From RQOF01 sp964461135 (lineage in GTDB: Bacteria > Calditrichota > Calditrichia > RBG-13-44-9): 10,953 bases of DNA. Each line of letters opens with the position of its first letter. Within the stretch, counting starts at the first letter, position 1. Location of the stretch: assembly GCA_964461135.1 (NCBI GenBank), contig CAYWTB010000122.1, positions 1-10,953 of the forward strand, given 5' to 3'. A model generated the notes under the pieces. The model worked only from the letters and a program-made list of their open reading frames with translations. It was not told where the DNA came from and ran no database searches. Below are positions 1-6,537 of this stretch, piece after piece. The position numbers were made by a program, and so were the translations under genes.

Positions 1-118
1 TCACGATTCTTATAACCAATTAGAATTATTTGACTTATAACCGGACACTAGTGATTGTATTTTATTAATTTTTCATACTTAAATTTTATTTATATCATAA
101 ATAATTTTGGAGAACGGA

Positions 119-1006
119 ATGTTGAAACTGCATGGTATTTTTCCGCCGATGGTCACTCCTTTTGTTAATCAGGAATTCTCATACACTCATCTGGCAGAAA
201 ATATAAAGAAATGGAATGCATTTGATTTAAGCGGTTATGTCCTTCTGGGTTCGAACGGTGAAAGTGTTATGATGACGGAAACCGAAAGCCTGCAACTGAT
301 AGAAACCGCAGTAAAATATGTGCCTGATGGCCTCCGGATTATAATTGGTGCGGGTCGGGAATCCACACGCACTACTCTTGAATTTATCAGACAGGTTCAT
401 CGCATCGGCGGAGATGCAGCTCTCATTGTACCTCCTCATTACTATAAATCTCAGATGACCGGGAAAATCCTGGAGAAATATTTTCTGGAAGTGGCCGAGC
501 ATTCTCCCCTGCCACTCATTATATATAATGTACCAAAATTTACAGGGCTCGATGTTCCACCGGAAACTGTTGCCAGACTCGGAGAACATAATAATATCAT
601 CGGTATTAAGGACAGTTCCGGGAATATGACCTATTTGCAGAGTATAATTCATCTTGACCTGAAGGAATTTCAGGTACTTGCCGGATCAGCCAGTACACTG
701 GTGCCCGCTTTGATAATGGGAGCGGTGGGAGGTATCCTGGCTTTTGCAAATTTTGCGCCTCAACTTTGCATCGATATCTATCGGCTGGTTCTGGAGGGAA
801 GGGTGGAAGAAGCCCGCCTGTTACAGTTGAGGATTATTTGCCTCAATCAACTGACAACGGCGATTTGTGGTATTGGCGGCCTGAAATTTACCATGGATCA
901 GGTAGGTTTGTTTGGGGGAGAACCCCGTCGGCCCTTATTGCTTCCCGATAACCCGGCTAAAAAAGAAATTATGATTGAATTAAAAAAGCTGGCCCTGCTT
1001 CCTTAA
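119..1006 (+). CDS. DHDPS/NAL-family class I aldolase, 4-hydroxy-2-oxoglutarate aldolase-like
   Basis: A 295-residue cytoplasmic TIM-barrel lyase of the dihydrodipicolinate synthase/N-acetylneuraminate lyase family, which joins or splits pyruvate through a Schiff base. Visible motifs are GSNGES at residues 44-49 (the GTTGE position of DapA), YNVP with the conserved Tyr136, and GIKDSSGN with the Schiff-base Lys164. The Ser-Asn pair in place of Thr-Thr, and C-terminal stretches such as FQVLAGSA, GAVGG and GIGGLK, resemble 4-hydroxy-2-oxoglutarate aldolase (HOGA1) more than lysine-pathway DapA. Length is normal for the family. The ATG at 119 is chosen because GGAG at 109-112 lies 6 bases before it; a TTG at 107 in the same frame would sit on that ribosome site. 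No pathway neighbours are visible, so the physiological substrate is inferred from motifs only. A lysine-pathway role cannot be excluded. Confidence 0.88.
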   Translation: MLKLHGIFPPMVTPFVNQEFSYTHLAENIKKWNAFDLSGYVLLGSNGESVMMTETESLQLIETAVKYVPDGLRIIIGAGRESTRTTLEFIRQVHRIGGDAALIVPPHYYKSQMTGKILEKYFLEVAEHSPLPLIIYNVPKFTGLDVPPETVARLGEHNNIIGIKDSSGNMTYLQSIIHLDLKEFQVLAGSASTLVPALIMGAVGGILAFANFAPQLCIDIYRLVLEGRVEEARLLQLRIICLNQLTTAICGIGGLKFTMDQVGLFGGEPRRPLLLPDNPAKKEIMIELKKLALLP

Positions 1007-1088
1007 ATAAAATTCTTGACATTTTCTGCCGCTGCCGGCAACCATGCAGTCATTTATCTTTCGTTCCTGCCGGGAAAATTTTTTCTAT

Positions 1089-1123
1089 AAAAATTATTTT
1101 AACTCTTGTTGTCTAATATAATA
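1089..1123 (+). promoter_or_regulatory. Candidate ECF-type promoter before the sigma gene
   Basis: AAAATT ending at 1095 is followed after 16 bases by TCTAATATAATA (1112-1123). The same two-part arrangement with the same spacing recurs at 1750-1784 before the anti-sigma gene. ECF sigma factors usually read a -35 of GAAC-TT type and a -10 of GTC/TCTAA type about 16 bases apart, so this is probably the autoregulated promoter of the locus. The predicted leader is about 70 bases. The assignment is inference from the repeat and the spacing. Confidence 0.5.
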
Positions 1124-1152
1124 TGAACAGATTTTACAGAGGGGAAAAATCA

Positions 1153-1209
1153 TTGATCATCCGGAACGCATTGTCTGCCCGATTAAATTGGCCCCGACAT
1201 GAGTTTTGA
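1153..1209 (+). CDS. Possible leader peptide overlapping the sigma factor start
   Basis: An 18-codon frame opens with TTG at 1153, 8 bases after the purine run AGAGGGG (1138-1144), the only good ribosome site between the promoter motif and the sigma gene. It ends at TGA 1207-1209, overlapping the sigma ATG (1199) by 11 bases. The sigma ATG itself has no visible Shine-Dalgarno. The peptide may therefore couple translation into the sigma gene. Alternatively, slippage on TTTT (1204-1207) at the codons TTT TGA would join this frame to the sigma frame as ...HEFEELY, which fits the usual AFEELY of ECF factors. It could also be chance; no homolog is recognised. Confidence 0.3.
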   Translation: MIIRNALSARLNWPRHEF

Positions 1210-1741
1210 AGAATTGTATCAAACCTACGGAGCCAGAATTCTGAATCTGGCGTTCCGCTTTACCGGTAATGAGGAAATTGCCCGCGATCTGACGCAGGAT
1301 GTTTTTGTTAAGGTTTATCAGAATCTGGAAAATTTTAAACATAAATCTCAGTATTATACCTGGATTTACCGCATTGCCACTAATCATTTTATTAATTATC
1401 TGAAGAAAGAAGGCCGACGGCGCTGGTACAGATTGCTGGATGTGAATATCGAAGATGCTGTACGGCTGGATCAGGACAGCATGGCCTACCGGGAAAAAAA
1501 TATTTTTCCTTCTCCCGAAAATCATATTGAAAAAAAAGAACTTGAGAATTTGGTATTGCGTATGATTCATTCCCTGCCGCTGAAATACAGGACTCCCCTG
1601 ATCCTGCAAAGATATGAAGGGATGAACAGCAGGGAAATTTCCGGAATGCTCTCCCTGCCCGTGAGTACAGTCGAGACCCGTCTCCATCGCGCTAAAAAAA
1701 TTCTCATAAAAAAGCTGGAACCATGGTTAAAACATTTTTAA
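1199..1741 (+). CDS. ECF-family RNA polymerase sigma factor
   Basis: A 180-residue group 4 (ECF) sigma factor that would direct RNA polymerase to envelope-stress promoters. Region 2 spans about residues 4-72, with FEELY near the start, DLTQDVF (30-36) and TWIYRIATNHFINYLKK (54-70), the core-binding and -10 recognition helices. Region 4 spans about 113-170, with LPLKYRTPLIL and the helix-turn-helix REISGMLSLPVSTVETRLHR that reads the -35. A charged linker separates them. Length is typical, although the N-terminus begins right at FEELY, a little shorter than many relatives. The ATG at 1199 is the only usual start after an in-frame stop at 1184, yet it has no ribosome site of its own; see the leader frame at 1153. 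The anti-sigma gene follows after 59 bases, which supports the partner-switch role. Confidence 0.93.
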   Translation: MSFEELYQTYGARILNLAFRFTGNEEIARDLTQDVFVKVYQNLENFKHKSQYYTWIYRIATNHFINYLKKEGRRRWYRLLDVNIEDAVRLDQDSMAYREKNIFPSPENHIEKKELENLVLRMIHSLPLKYRTPLILQRYEGMNSREISGMLSLPVSTVETRLHRAKKILIKKLEPWLKHF

Positions 1742-1749
1742 AGCCGGAT

Positions 1750-1784
1750 GAAAGTTTTACCAAATTCTGCTGTCTAATATAGTA
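1750..1784 (+). promoter_or_regulatory. Second candidate ECF-type promoter, before the anti-sigma gene
   Basis: GAAAGTT (1750-1756) is followed after 16 bases by TCTAATATAGTA (1773-1784). It repeats the motif at 1089-1123: TGTCTAATATA is identical in both, and downstream bases also agree in part. The -10-like block ends only 16 bases before the ATG at 1801, so a transcript from it would have a very short leader. This would give separate, sigma-dependent expression of the anti-sigma and sensor genes. The assignment is inference from repetition and spacing. Confidence 0.5.
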
Positions 1785-1800
1785 GAAAGAGCAAAATATC

Positions 1801-2259
1801 ATGAATAATGCACATGTTAAAAATTTTTTCCCCGCTTGGCTGGACGGCAAACTATCGGCTGATCGGGAAAAAAAACTGGAAAGGCATCTGGAATCATGTA
1901 AGGAATGCCGGGACTATTATCAAAAGATGAGTGATGTTTTGAAGTCTCCTCAGGTTTCCCGATTGAAGACCCTGGAGCCCGACCCCTATTTGCCGACACG
2001 GGTGAAAGCTCTTGCAGAACAAGTTAAAAACAAAAAACAGATCACCTTTGACCCGCAGTGGCTCCGCGTAGCACTGTACAGCCTGCTGATTGCCTTTGCC
2101 CTGAGTCTGGGCGGTTTTATGGGATATCATATCTTTCAGCCCCAGCCAGATGAAAACGATCTGCGAATAACCCAGGCTTATTACCAGGCTTTTGCATCCG
2201 GCAGTGTGGTGGATCGGTTTGAAAATTATCTGCAACAACAGCAAGAGGATGCCCAATGA
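1801..2259 (+). CDS. Zinc-finger membrane anti-sigma factor
   Basis: A 152-residue single-pass protein expected to hold the preceding ECF factor inactive at the inner membrane. The cytoplasmic N-terminus carries the zf-HC2 (anti-sigma zinc-finger) signature H29-xxx-C33-xx-C36 in the context HLESCKECRDYY. One hydrophobic segment at about residues 88-109 is followed by a periplasmic tail of about 40 residues that is rich in Gln and acidic residues (ending YLQQQQEDAQ). The tail is short, so stress sensing is more likely done by the two proteins encoded next. The ATG at 1801 has only a weak purine-rich site (GAAAGAG, 1786-1792). Its stop overlaps the next start as ATGA (2256-2259), so the two are translationally coupled. 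Confidence is high on the family; pairing with this sigma factor is inferred from position. Confidence 0.88.
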   Translation: MNNAHVKNFFPAWLDGKLSADREKKLERHLESCKECRDYYQKMSDVLKSPQVSRLKTLEPDPYLPTRVKALAEQVKNKKQITFDPQWLRVALYSLLIAFALSLGGFMGYHIFQPQPDENDLRITQAYYQAFASGSVVDRFENYLQQQQEDAQ

Positions 2260-2798
2260 AGATAAAAGTATTGATAGGAGTATTAGTATTTCTGATTGCT
2301 ATAAATCTGGGGACAATCGGAAGCTATATTTATCTCCGTTTGACGAATGAGAACAGGAAACCCGGCAATAAAGCATTTGGAGAATTTCCAGACATGCCGG
2401 CGGAAAGACCGGATTTAAGGTTAAACCGGGAGCAAAGACAGCAGCTGATAAGATTGTTGAGAGACTTTAATGAAGAGAGCAGGGAGACCCGCCTGCAGAT
2501 CAGAGAGCTTGAAAAGGAAATTTTTCAATTACTGCAGGAAAATCAGGTTCCGATGAAAAAAGTTGAACAGGAACTGAAGAAGATGTCAGAACTCCGGTTG
2601 GATATTTCTCAGCTGGCCATTAAAAAAATGATAGATGCTAAAAAATTTCTGACAACACAACAACAGGCACGTTTTTTTAATGATATCATGCATGAAAGAC
2701 CGTCAATACCGGAGCGAAGAGGAGGTTTCCGACCACCCGGTCCTTCCGGTAGAATTGAACCGAAAATTTTCAATAAAAAGAAAGGAGAGTTACCATGA
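2256..2798 (+). CDS. Membrane-anchored LTxxQ/Metal_resist-type periplasmic sensor-like protein
   Basis: A 180-residue protein with an N-terminal hydrophobic anchor (about 4-28) lacking a clear cleavage site. A charged helical hairpin follows (about 56-146), with RLNREQRQQL near its start and FLTTQQQARFF (131-141) at its end, the LTxxQ hallmark of the Spy/CpxP/CnrX/ZraP group. CnrX-type members bind metal or sense misfolded envelope material and control an ECF/anti-sigma pair, and gene order here (sigma, anti-sigma, this) matches that scheme. The tail (about 147-180) is Pro/Arg/Gly-rich. GAGG at 2245-2248 stands 7 bases before the ATG, which overlaps the anti-sigma stop. No obvious cluster of His or Cys ligands is visible, so metal sensing is unproven; general envelope-stress sensing is as likely. 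Confidence 0.78.
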   Translation: MKIKVLIGVLVFLIAINLGTIGSYIYLRLTNENRKPGNKAFGEFPDMPAERPDLRLNREQRQQLIRLLRDFNEESRETRLQIRELEKEIFQLLQENQVPMKKVEQELKKMSELRLDISQLAIKKMIDAKKFLTTQQQARFFNDIMHERPSIPERRGGFRPPGPSGRIEPKIFNKKKGELP

Positions 2799-3283
2799 AA
2801 AAGAAGTGGTTTATATTAAGTATGTTTTTCGTTTTACTTGTGGGCGGTGTGATTCTTGCGAAACAGCAGGGAGAGGGCTGGCACGGGAACAGGGGCATTT
2901 GGAAAGCACTGGACCTCTCGAATGAACAACAGAAGAAATTGCTGGACATGCGGCTTGAATTACAAAAAGAGATGTTACCGCTCAGATCAGACATGCAGAA
3001 ACTGCGTTCCGAGTTAAAACTGGAATTAACGAAAGCGAAATTTGATGAAAGCCGGGCAAAGAAATTATCAGAACAGATTGCTTCAATCGGACAGCAGATT
3101 CAGCTGAAACGAATCTTACACCAGCGGGCCGTACGCGATATTCTCTCTCCGGAACAACAGAAAATCTATGATCTTCACCTGCTATCCGCAGGCAAGTTCA
3201 GGGGCAGAGAAAGGCCCAGGAGCCCCGCCGGGCCTGAGAGTCCCCGTCCCCCGGCAAAGCCGTTCAGGGATACAGACCAGTAA
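2795..3283 (+). CDS. Periplasmic Spy/CpxP-like LTxxQ protein
   Basis: A 162-residue exported protein with a classic signal peptide (MKKKW followed by a hydrophobic run to ILA at 22, likely cut there). The mature part is a helical hairpin bracketed by LSNEQQ (41-46) and LSPEQQ (117-122), the paired LTxxQ-like motifs of Spy/CpxP chaperones. The C-terminus (about 135-162) is Pro/Arg-rich, echoing the tail of the preceding protein. The start overlaps the upstream stop as ATGA (2795-2798), with GGAG at 2784-2787. The two neighbouring genes look like diverged paralogs, one kept as a membrane anchor and one released. The likely role is a soluble chaperone or signal-quenching partner of the ECF system; a metal-binding role is possible but unsupported by visible ligands. 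Confidence 0.8.
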   Translation: MKKKWFILSMFFVLLVGGVILAKQQGEGWHGNRGIWKALDLSNEQQKKLLDMRLELQKEMLPLRSDMQKLRSELKLELTKAKFDESRAKKLSEQIASIGQQIQLKRILHQRAVRDILSPEQQKIYDLHLLSAGKFRGRERPRSPAGPESPRPPAKPFRDTDQ

Positions 3284-3294
3284 TTGTATGTTAT

Positions 3295-3345
3295 AAACTC
3301 CGGTTTCGGATAATATTTCATCGTGATTATCAGAAGCCGGAGTTT
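3295..3345 (+). terminator. Strong hairpin after the sigma/anti-sigma/LTxxQ genes
   Basis: AAACTCCGGTTTC (3295-3307) pairs with GAAGCCGGAGTTT (3333-3345) with one G-T wobble or mismatch. An inner stem GATAAT (3309-3314)/ATTATC (3326-3331) continues it across a one-base mismatch, leaving an 11-base loop. It lies between the second LTxxQ gene and the lipoprotein gene. No long T-run follows, so it may act as a partial terminator, RNA-end stabiliser or attenuator between the genes and not as a full intrinsic terminator. Confidence 0.55.
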
Positions 3346-3389
3346 GTAAACGAAAAATTCAAAATATCTGTCATAATGGAGGAAAAGTT

Positions 3390-4352
3390 GTGAAGAAAGT
3401 ATATATAATTTCTGTTTTATTCATGTTTTTTATTGCATTTTGGTCCGGCTGTTCGGAAGTCAATGAACCGGCAGTAAATGAGGCAGGTTCAGAAACAGAT
3501 GTATATTTTTCTGATGTGGAAACCCAGCTGGATTATTTTGAAGGTGGCGGCATGCCACTCACTGAGACGGAAGGGGTCTTCTCCATTGGATGGAGAGATC
3601 TCCAACATCCGCAACTTCCTGCTTCCGATGTCCGGGGACATGCATTTGCTGTGGTCTTTCCGGAAGCACCGGATCTTTTCCAGCGTCCCTTGCATGGCGG
3701 CATAGATATGGGTACGGTAAATATTTCCTTTAACGATAATCAGATAGAACTTGGAAAACGTGTAAACAGACAGGGAGGAATTGTTTATGCATTAAGACCA
3801 TTCCCCGGAAGCCTGCAGCAGGATCAGTTAACATTTATACCGGATATCGATTATCATTTTGAAGTGTCGGGATCTGATCTGTTCCTGGCAAGTACGGTTG
3901 TGCTTCATTCACCACCTGCTCTCATTGCAATTACCAGCGTTACTAATGGTCAGGTTTTCGATCCCTCACAGGATCTTACCATCGAATGGACCGGAGGAAG
4001 CACTGATTCAGGTGTTATTCTGCATGTTTTACCGGGAGGACTTCCACCTCATGCCGGACCGGGAATGTTTCAGGGACGGGGAAATCGCCCGGGTTTTAAT
4101 TCCAGAATGGGTGGGACTTTCCCACTGCTCCCGCCACTTTCCCCCCATGGAATTGTTGTCAGACTGGATGACAATCCCGGAACGTATACATTTCTAACGG
4201 GTGATATCCAGAACTTACTGAGCAACAGCAATTCCACGGCCATCTTCTGTTCGGTATCGCAGTGGGAGGTGAATGAGGTAACCATAAACGACAGGGTTGT
4301 GAAAACCGTCATACAGAATGGAGACCGTGTAAGATTGATTGTATCGCAATAA
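3390..4352 (+). CDS. Putative outer-membrane or periplasmic lipoprotein of unknown function
   Basis: A 320-residue protein with a lipoprotein signal: MKK, a hydrophobic run, then FWSGC with lipidated Cys21. I do not recognise the family. The mature protein looks beta-rich. About 25-175 form one region with many aromatic and acidic residues. About 180-315 begin with ITSVTNGQVFDPSQDLTIEW, a pattern common in Ig-like adhesive domains, interrupted by a Gly/Pro/Met/Arg-rich loop (about 215-242, with PGMFQGRGNRPG). One non-lipid Cys (287) is present. The GTG at 3390 is supported by GGAGG at 3378-3382, 7 bases upstream. It follows the ECF locus in the same direction, separated by the hairpin at 3295-3345, and is a plausible stress-locus target. 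Function is unknown. Confidence 0.72.
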   Translation: MKKVYIISVLFMFFIAFWSGCSEVNEPAVNEAGSETDVYFSDVETQLDYFEGGGMPLTETEGVFSIGWRDLQHPQLPASDVRGHAFAVVFPEAPDLFQRPLHGGIDMGTVNISFNDNQIELGKRVNRQGGIVYALRPFPGSLQQDQLTFIPDIDYHFEVSGSDLFLASTVVLHSPPALIAITSVTNGQVFDPSQDLTIEWTGGSTDSGVILHVLPGGLPPHAGPGMFQGRGNRPGFNSRMGGTFPLLPPLSPHGIVVRLDDNPGTYTFLTGDIQNLLSNSNSTAIFCSVSQWEVNEVTINDRVVKTVIQNGDRVRLIVSQ

Positions 4353-4408
4353 GTGAATTAAAAGTACTGAAAAATTAGGTGTGTTTACATCTAACCTGGA
4401 TAATTCAC
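4353..4408 (+). repeat. Inverted repeat directly after the lipoprotein stop
   Basis: GTGAATTA (4353-4360), which starts on the base after the TAA stop, is exactly complementary to TAATTCAC (4401-4408). A smaller AGGT (4377-4380)/ACCT (4394-4397) pair lies inside. It may form the 3' end structure of the lipoprotein transcript. There is no T-run, and the loop is long, so terminator function is uncertain. Confidence 0.35.
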
Positions 4409-4788
4409 CAATAATTACACAGATCACGGAGAAATATAAATAACAAGAGATTAAATAAAGAATATCGAAGATTTTTTTAAATTTTAATCGAATCCTGGAT
4501 ACTCTGTAAACGAATCTGGTTTTAAGATATTAGTGCGAATATAACCTGTGTCATCGATAGTTTAAGAATAGATCAGGCTAAAACTTAGTTTTTGACTTTT
4601 CCGTATTATTCCTTTCCTCAGTGGGAAGAATTGTTCTGACTGGTGATTGTGGAAGGAAATTCTTACAGACGGTCGCTGTGGTCTTTATTCTCTTGGATTA
4701 CAGGAAGGTGTAGCAGGATTCAGAACGTTGAATCATTCGAATGGATTGCAATACCATAATCAACCGGGATAAGCGCCTGGGATATTAT
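4409..4788. other. AT-rich stretch with no recognisable gene
   Basis: About 380 bases between two genes that converge here. Short frames occur on both strands but lack ribosome sites and family motifs. A weak AAAAC-tta-GTTTT hairpin occurs near 4578-4592. I see no repeat array, tRNA or clear terminator. It may be decayed coding DNA, but nothing proves that. Confidence 0.5.
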
Positions 4789-5742
4789 TCAGGAGAACGC
4801 CTCCCGGCTAAGGTGGTCAATAAGGATCATGTCTTCCGAAGCAATTGACCAGCCAGTTCCTCCAATGGTTTCTTCCAACTGCGAAGGTTTCCTGGCACCT
4901 ACAATGGCCGATGTTACAGCGGGATTCATAAGAACCCAGCGGATGGCAAGCTGGGCAACCGTTTTACCATATTTCAGGGCAATTGGCCTGATTTTTTCCA
5001 CGAATTTCAAATTTGTACTGAAGGCAGGTTCCTGGAAAAAGGAGTTCTTCAGGCGCCAGTCATCAGCAGCCAGTCGTGATTTTTCGAAGCTGGCGGTCAG
5101 AATCCCGGATTGCATCGGACTGTAAGTTACCACGCCGGTGCCGTGTTGCCGGCACCATGGCAGAATTTCCGCTTCCACCCGGCGGTTCAGCAGACTGTAG
5201 GGAGGCTGCAGTGAATTGACATGTTCCAATCTCTCACATTTTTCAAGAAGCCGCGCATTGAAATTACTGACGCCAATAAAACGTACTTTACCACTTTCCT
5301 TTAATTTTATCATGGCCCGCCAGCTGTCCTCTACCGCGGTGCGTGGATCCGGCCAGTGAATCTGGTATAAATCGATATAGTCCGTCTGTAAACGCTTCAA
5401 GCTGTTTTCCGCTTCTTTCAGAATGCTATCCGGCTGCCCATTATTTTTCACTTTTCCTTCTTTGCTTTCATCCCATACCAATCCGCACTTGGTGGCAATA
5501 TATACATTCTGACGTTTACCTTTTAAAGCCTTTCCTATGACCTCTTCCGAGTGACCCAACCCGTAGGAAGCCGCGGTATCAATCCAGTTAATGCCGAGAT
5601 CCAGGGCCTTATGAATGGTTTTAATGGACTCCTGGTCATCCTGAGGACCCCAGCCCCATTCCCAGGGTCCGCCTATCGCCCAGGTACCCAGGCCAATTTC
5701 TGTAAGCATGGGTCCATACTTTTCCAACTGTCTTGTATTCAT
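4789..5742 (-). CDS. Aldo/keto reductase
   Basis: A 317-residue NADPH-type oxidoreductase with the (beta/alpha)8 fold, expected to reduce aldehydes or ketones in the cytoplasm. The catalytic tetrad is present: Asp55 (WIDTAASYG), Tyr60, Lys85 (ATKCG) and His129 (YQIHWPDP). The cofactor-side motifs GVSNF (157-161), SPMQSGILT and a C-terminal AIVGARKPSQLEE are also seen. The insertion GPWEWGWGPQDDQES near residues 25-39 is typical of the YhdN/IolS-like (AKR11) branch. Length is normal. The ATG at 5742 has AGGAGGT at 5746-5752 on the minus strand, slightly close to the start. It stands alone and diverges from the membrane genes at 5965. The natural substrate cannot be told from sequence. Confidence 0.93.
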   Translation of the reverse strand: MNTRQLEKYGPMLTEIGLGTWAIGGPWEWGWGPQDDQESIKTIHKALDLGINWIDTAASYGLGHSEEVIGKALKGKRQNVYIATKCGLVWDESKEGKVKNNGQPDSILKEAENSLKRLQTDYIDLYQIHWPDPRTAVEDSWRAMIKLKESGKVRFIGVSNFNARLLEKCERLEHVNSLQPPYSLLNRRVEAEILPWCRQHGTGVVTYSPMQSGILTASFEKSRLAADDWRLKNSFFQEPAFSTNLKFVEKIRPIALKYGKTVAQLAIRWVLMNPAVTSAIVGARKPSQLEETIGGTGWSIASEDMILIDHLSREAFS

Positions 5743-5840
5743 TTTACCTCCTTTTATGAATCCGGTACCTTTTTAGTGTTCTCTGGTTTGGACTTTCAAT
5801 GTTTCAATAACCAGTAATCGAAAAATAAACAGGCATGAAT

Positions 5841-5874
5841 AGGAGGTAAAGTTGTTTTGAAGAAAATTGTTTAA
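5841..5874 (+). pseudogene. Orphan ribosome site with an aborted start, possible gene remnant
   Basis: AGGAGG (5841-5846) is followed by TTG AAG AAA ATT GTT TAA (5857-5874), a five-codon frame reading like the beginning of a signal peptide and then stopping. The context strongly resembles the true lipoprotein start at 3378-3398 (GGAGG, AAAAGTTG, then GAAGAAA). This looks like the surviving front end of a lost exported gene, though chance is possible. Confidence 0.25.
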
Positions 5875-5897
5875 AAGATGCCAGTAACTTTAAAAAC

Positions 5898-5926
5898 TTG
5901 AAATCGTACTAATTTATGTACATATT
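5898..5926 (+). promoter_or_regulatory. Candidate housekeeping promoter for the LiaF-like/PspC pair
   Basis: TTGAAA (5898-5903) and CATATT (5921-5926) are separated by 17 bases, giving 5/6 and 4/6 matches to the sigma-70 boxes. Transcription would begin near 5933, leaving a leader of about 30 bases before the ATG at 5965. The region is AT-rich, so chance matches are easy. Confidence 0.35.
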
Positions 5927-5964
5927 ATTTTGAAATTAATATGCGATATTTAAACGGAGGAATT

Positions 5965-6489
5965 ATGCAGCGGGAATCCAGGTCTCTGATATGGGGAATT
6001 ATATTGATTGCCATTGGTTTTATCTTTCTGGGAAATAATCTGGACTGGTTTCGTCTGGAGTGGGAAGGTTTATGGCCGCTGGTAATTATCGGTGGTGGTG
6101 TTCTGTTCTGGATCGGATGGCTGGCTAACCGAACGGAATTTGGATTACTGATGCCGGGCACCATTCTCCTGGTGTATGGTTTGATGTTTGAATACAGTGC
6201 CCTGCATGGCTGGTATCATATGGATGATTTATGGTCTGGATTTTTATTGGGTCCGGGTCTGGGTTTCTTTTTTATGTATCTGTTGGGAAACCGCGAAAAG
6301 GGTCTTCTCATTCCTGCTTTTATCCTTATTGTCCTGGCCATTCTTTTCTGGATGGGGGAAGAATCATTCCGGTTTATCTGGCCCATTCTGTTGATTGTTG
6401 TGGGTATTTATCTGCTGGTGAAAAACCGTTTTAAAAGCTCTCCGGTTAGCGGGGAAGCGGATGGACTTAAAGAGGAAAAGGAAAGCTGA
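5965..6489 (+). CDS. LiaI/LiaF-type (DUF5668-like) membrane protein
   Basis: A 174-residue integral membrane protein with about six hydrophobic segments (near 8-24, 36-53, 60-77, 90-108, 113-130 and 136-153) and a charged cytoplasmic tail. The repeated pattern GLWPLVIIGGGVLFWIG (35-51) and FIWPILLIVVGIYLLVKN (137-154) is the signature of the LiaI/LiaF transmembrane domain, here in two copies. Such proteins modulate cell-envelope stress signalling and often sit near PspC-domain proteins, as here. The start at ATG 5965 is chosen over 5941 because GGAGG (5956-5960) lies 4 bases before it. The PspC gene follows after 48 bases, probably in one operon that ends at the terminator at 6870. The exact partner is unknown. 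Confidence 0.8.
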   Translation: MQRESRSLIWGIILIAIGFIFLGNNLDWFRLEWEGLWPLVIIGGGVLFWIGWLANRTEFGLLMPGTILLVYGLMFEYSALHGWYHMDDLWSGFLLGPGLGFFFMYLLGNREKGLLIPAFILIVLAILFWMGEESFRFIWPILLIVVGIYLLVKNRFKSSPVSGEADGLKEEKES

Positions 6490-6537
6490 TACTTTCTCTT
6501 TAAGTGAAAATATTAAATTGAAGGAACAGGAGATATT

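Noticed and set aside
1016..1021. Perfect TTGACA as a -35 box for the sigma gene
   Set aside because: The bases 16-18 further on contain no acceptable -10; the ECF-type motif at 1089-1123 is better supported by repetition.
1035..1084. Possible terminator after the aldolase gene (CCGGCA/TGCCGG then a T-run)
   Set aside because: Only six pairs with a 27-base loop, and the T-run is five bases away from the stem. Too weak to annotate.
4643..4760. Short plus-strand frame beginning GTG in the gene-poor stretch
   Set aside because: No ribosome site and no recognisable protein signature.
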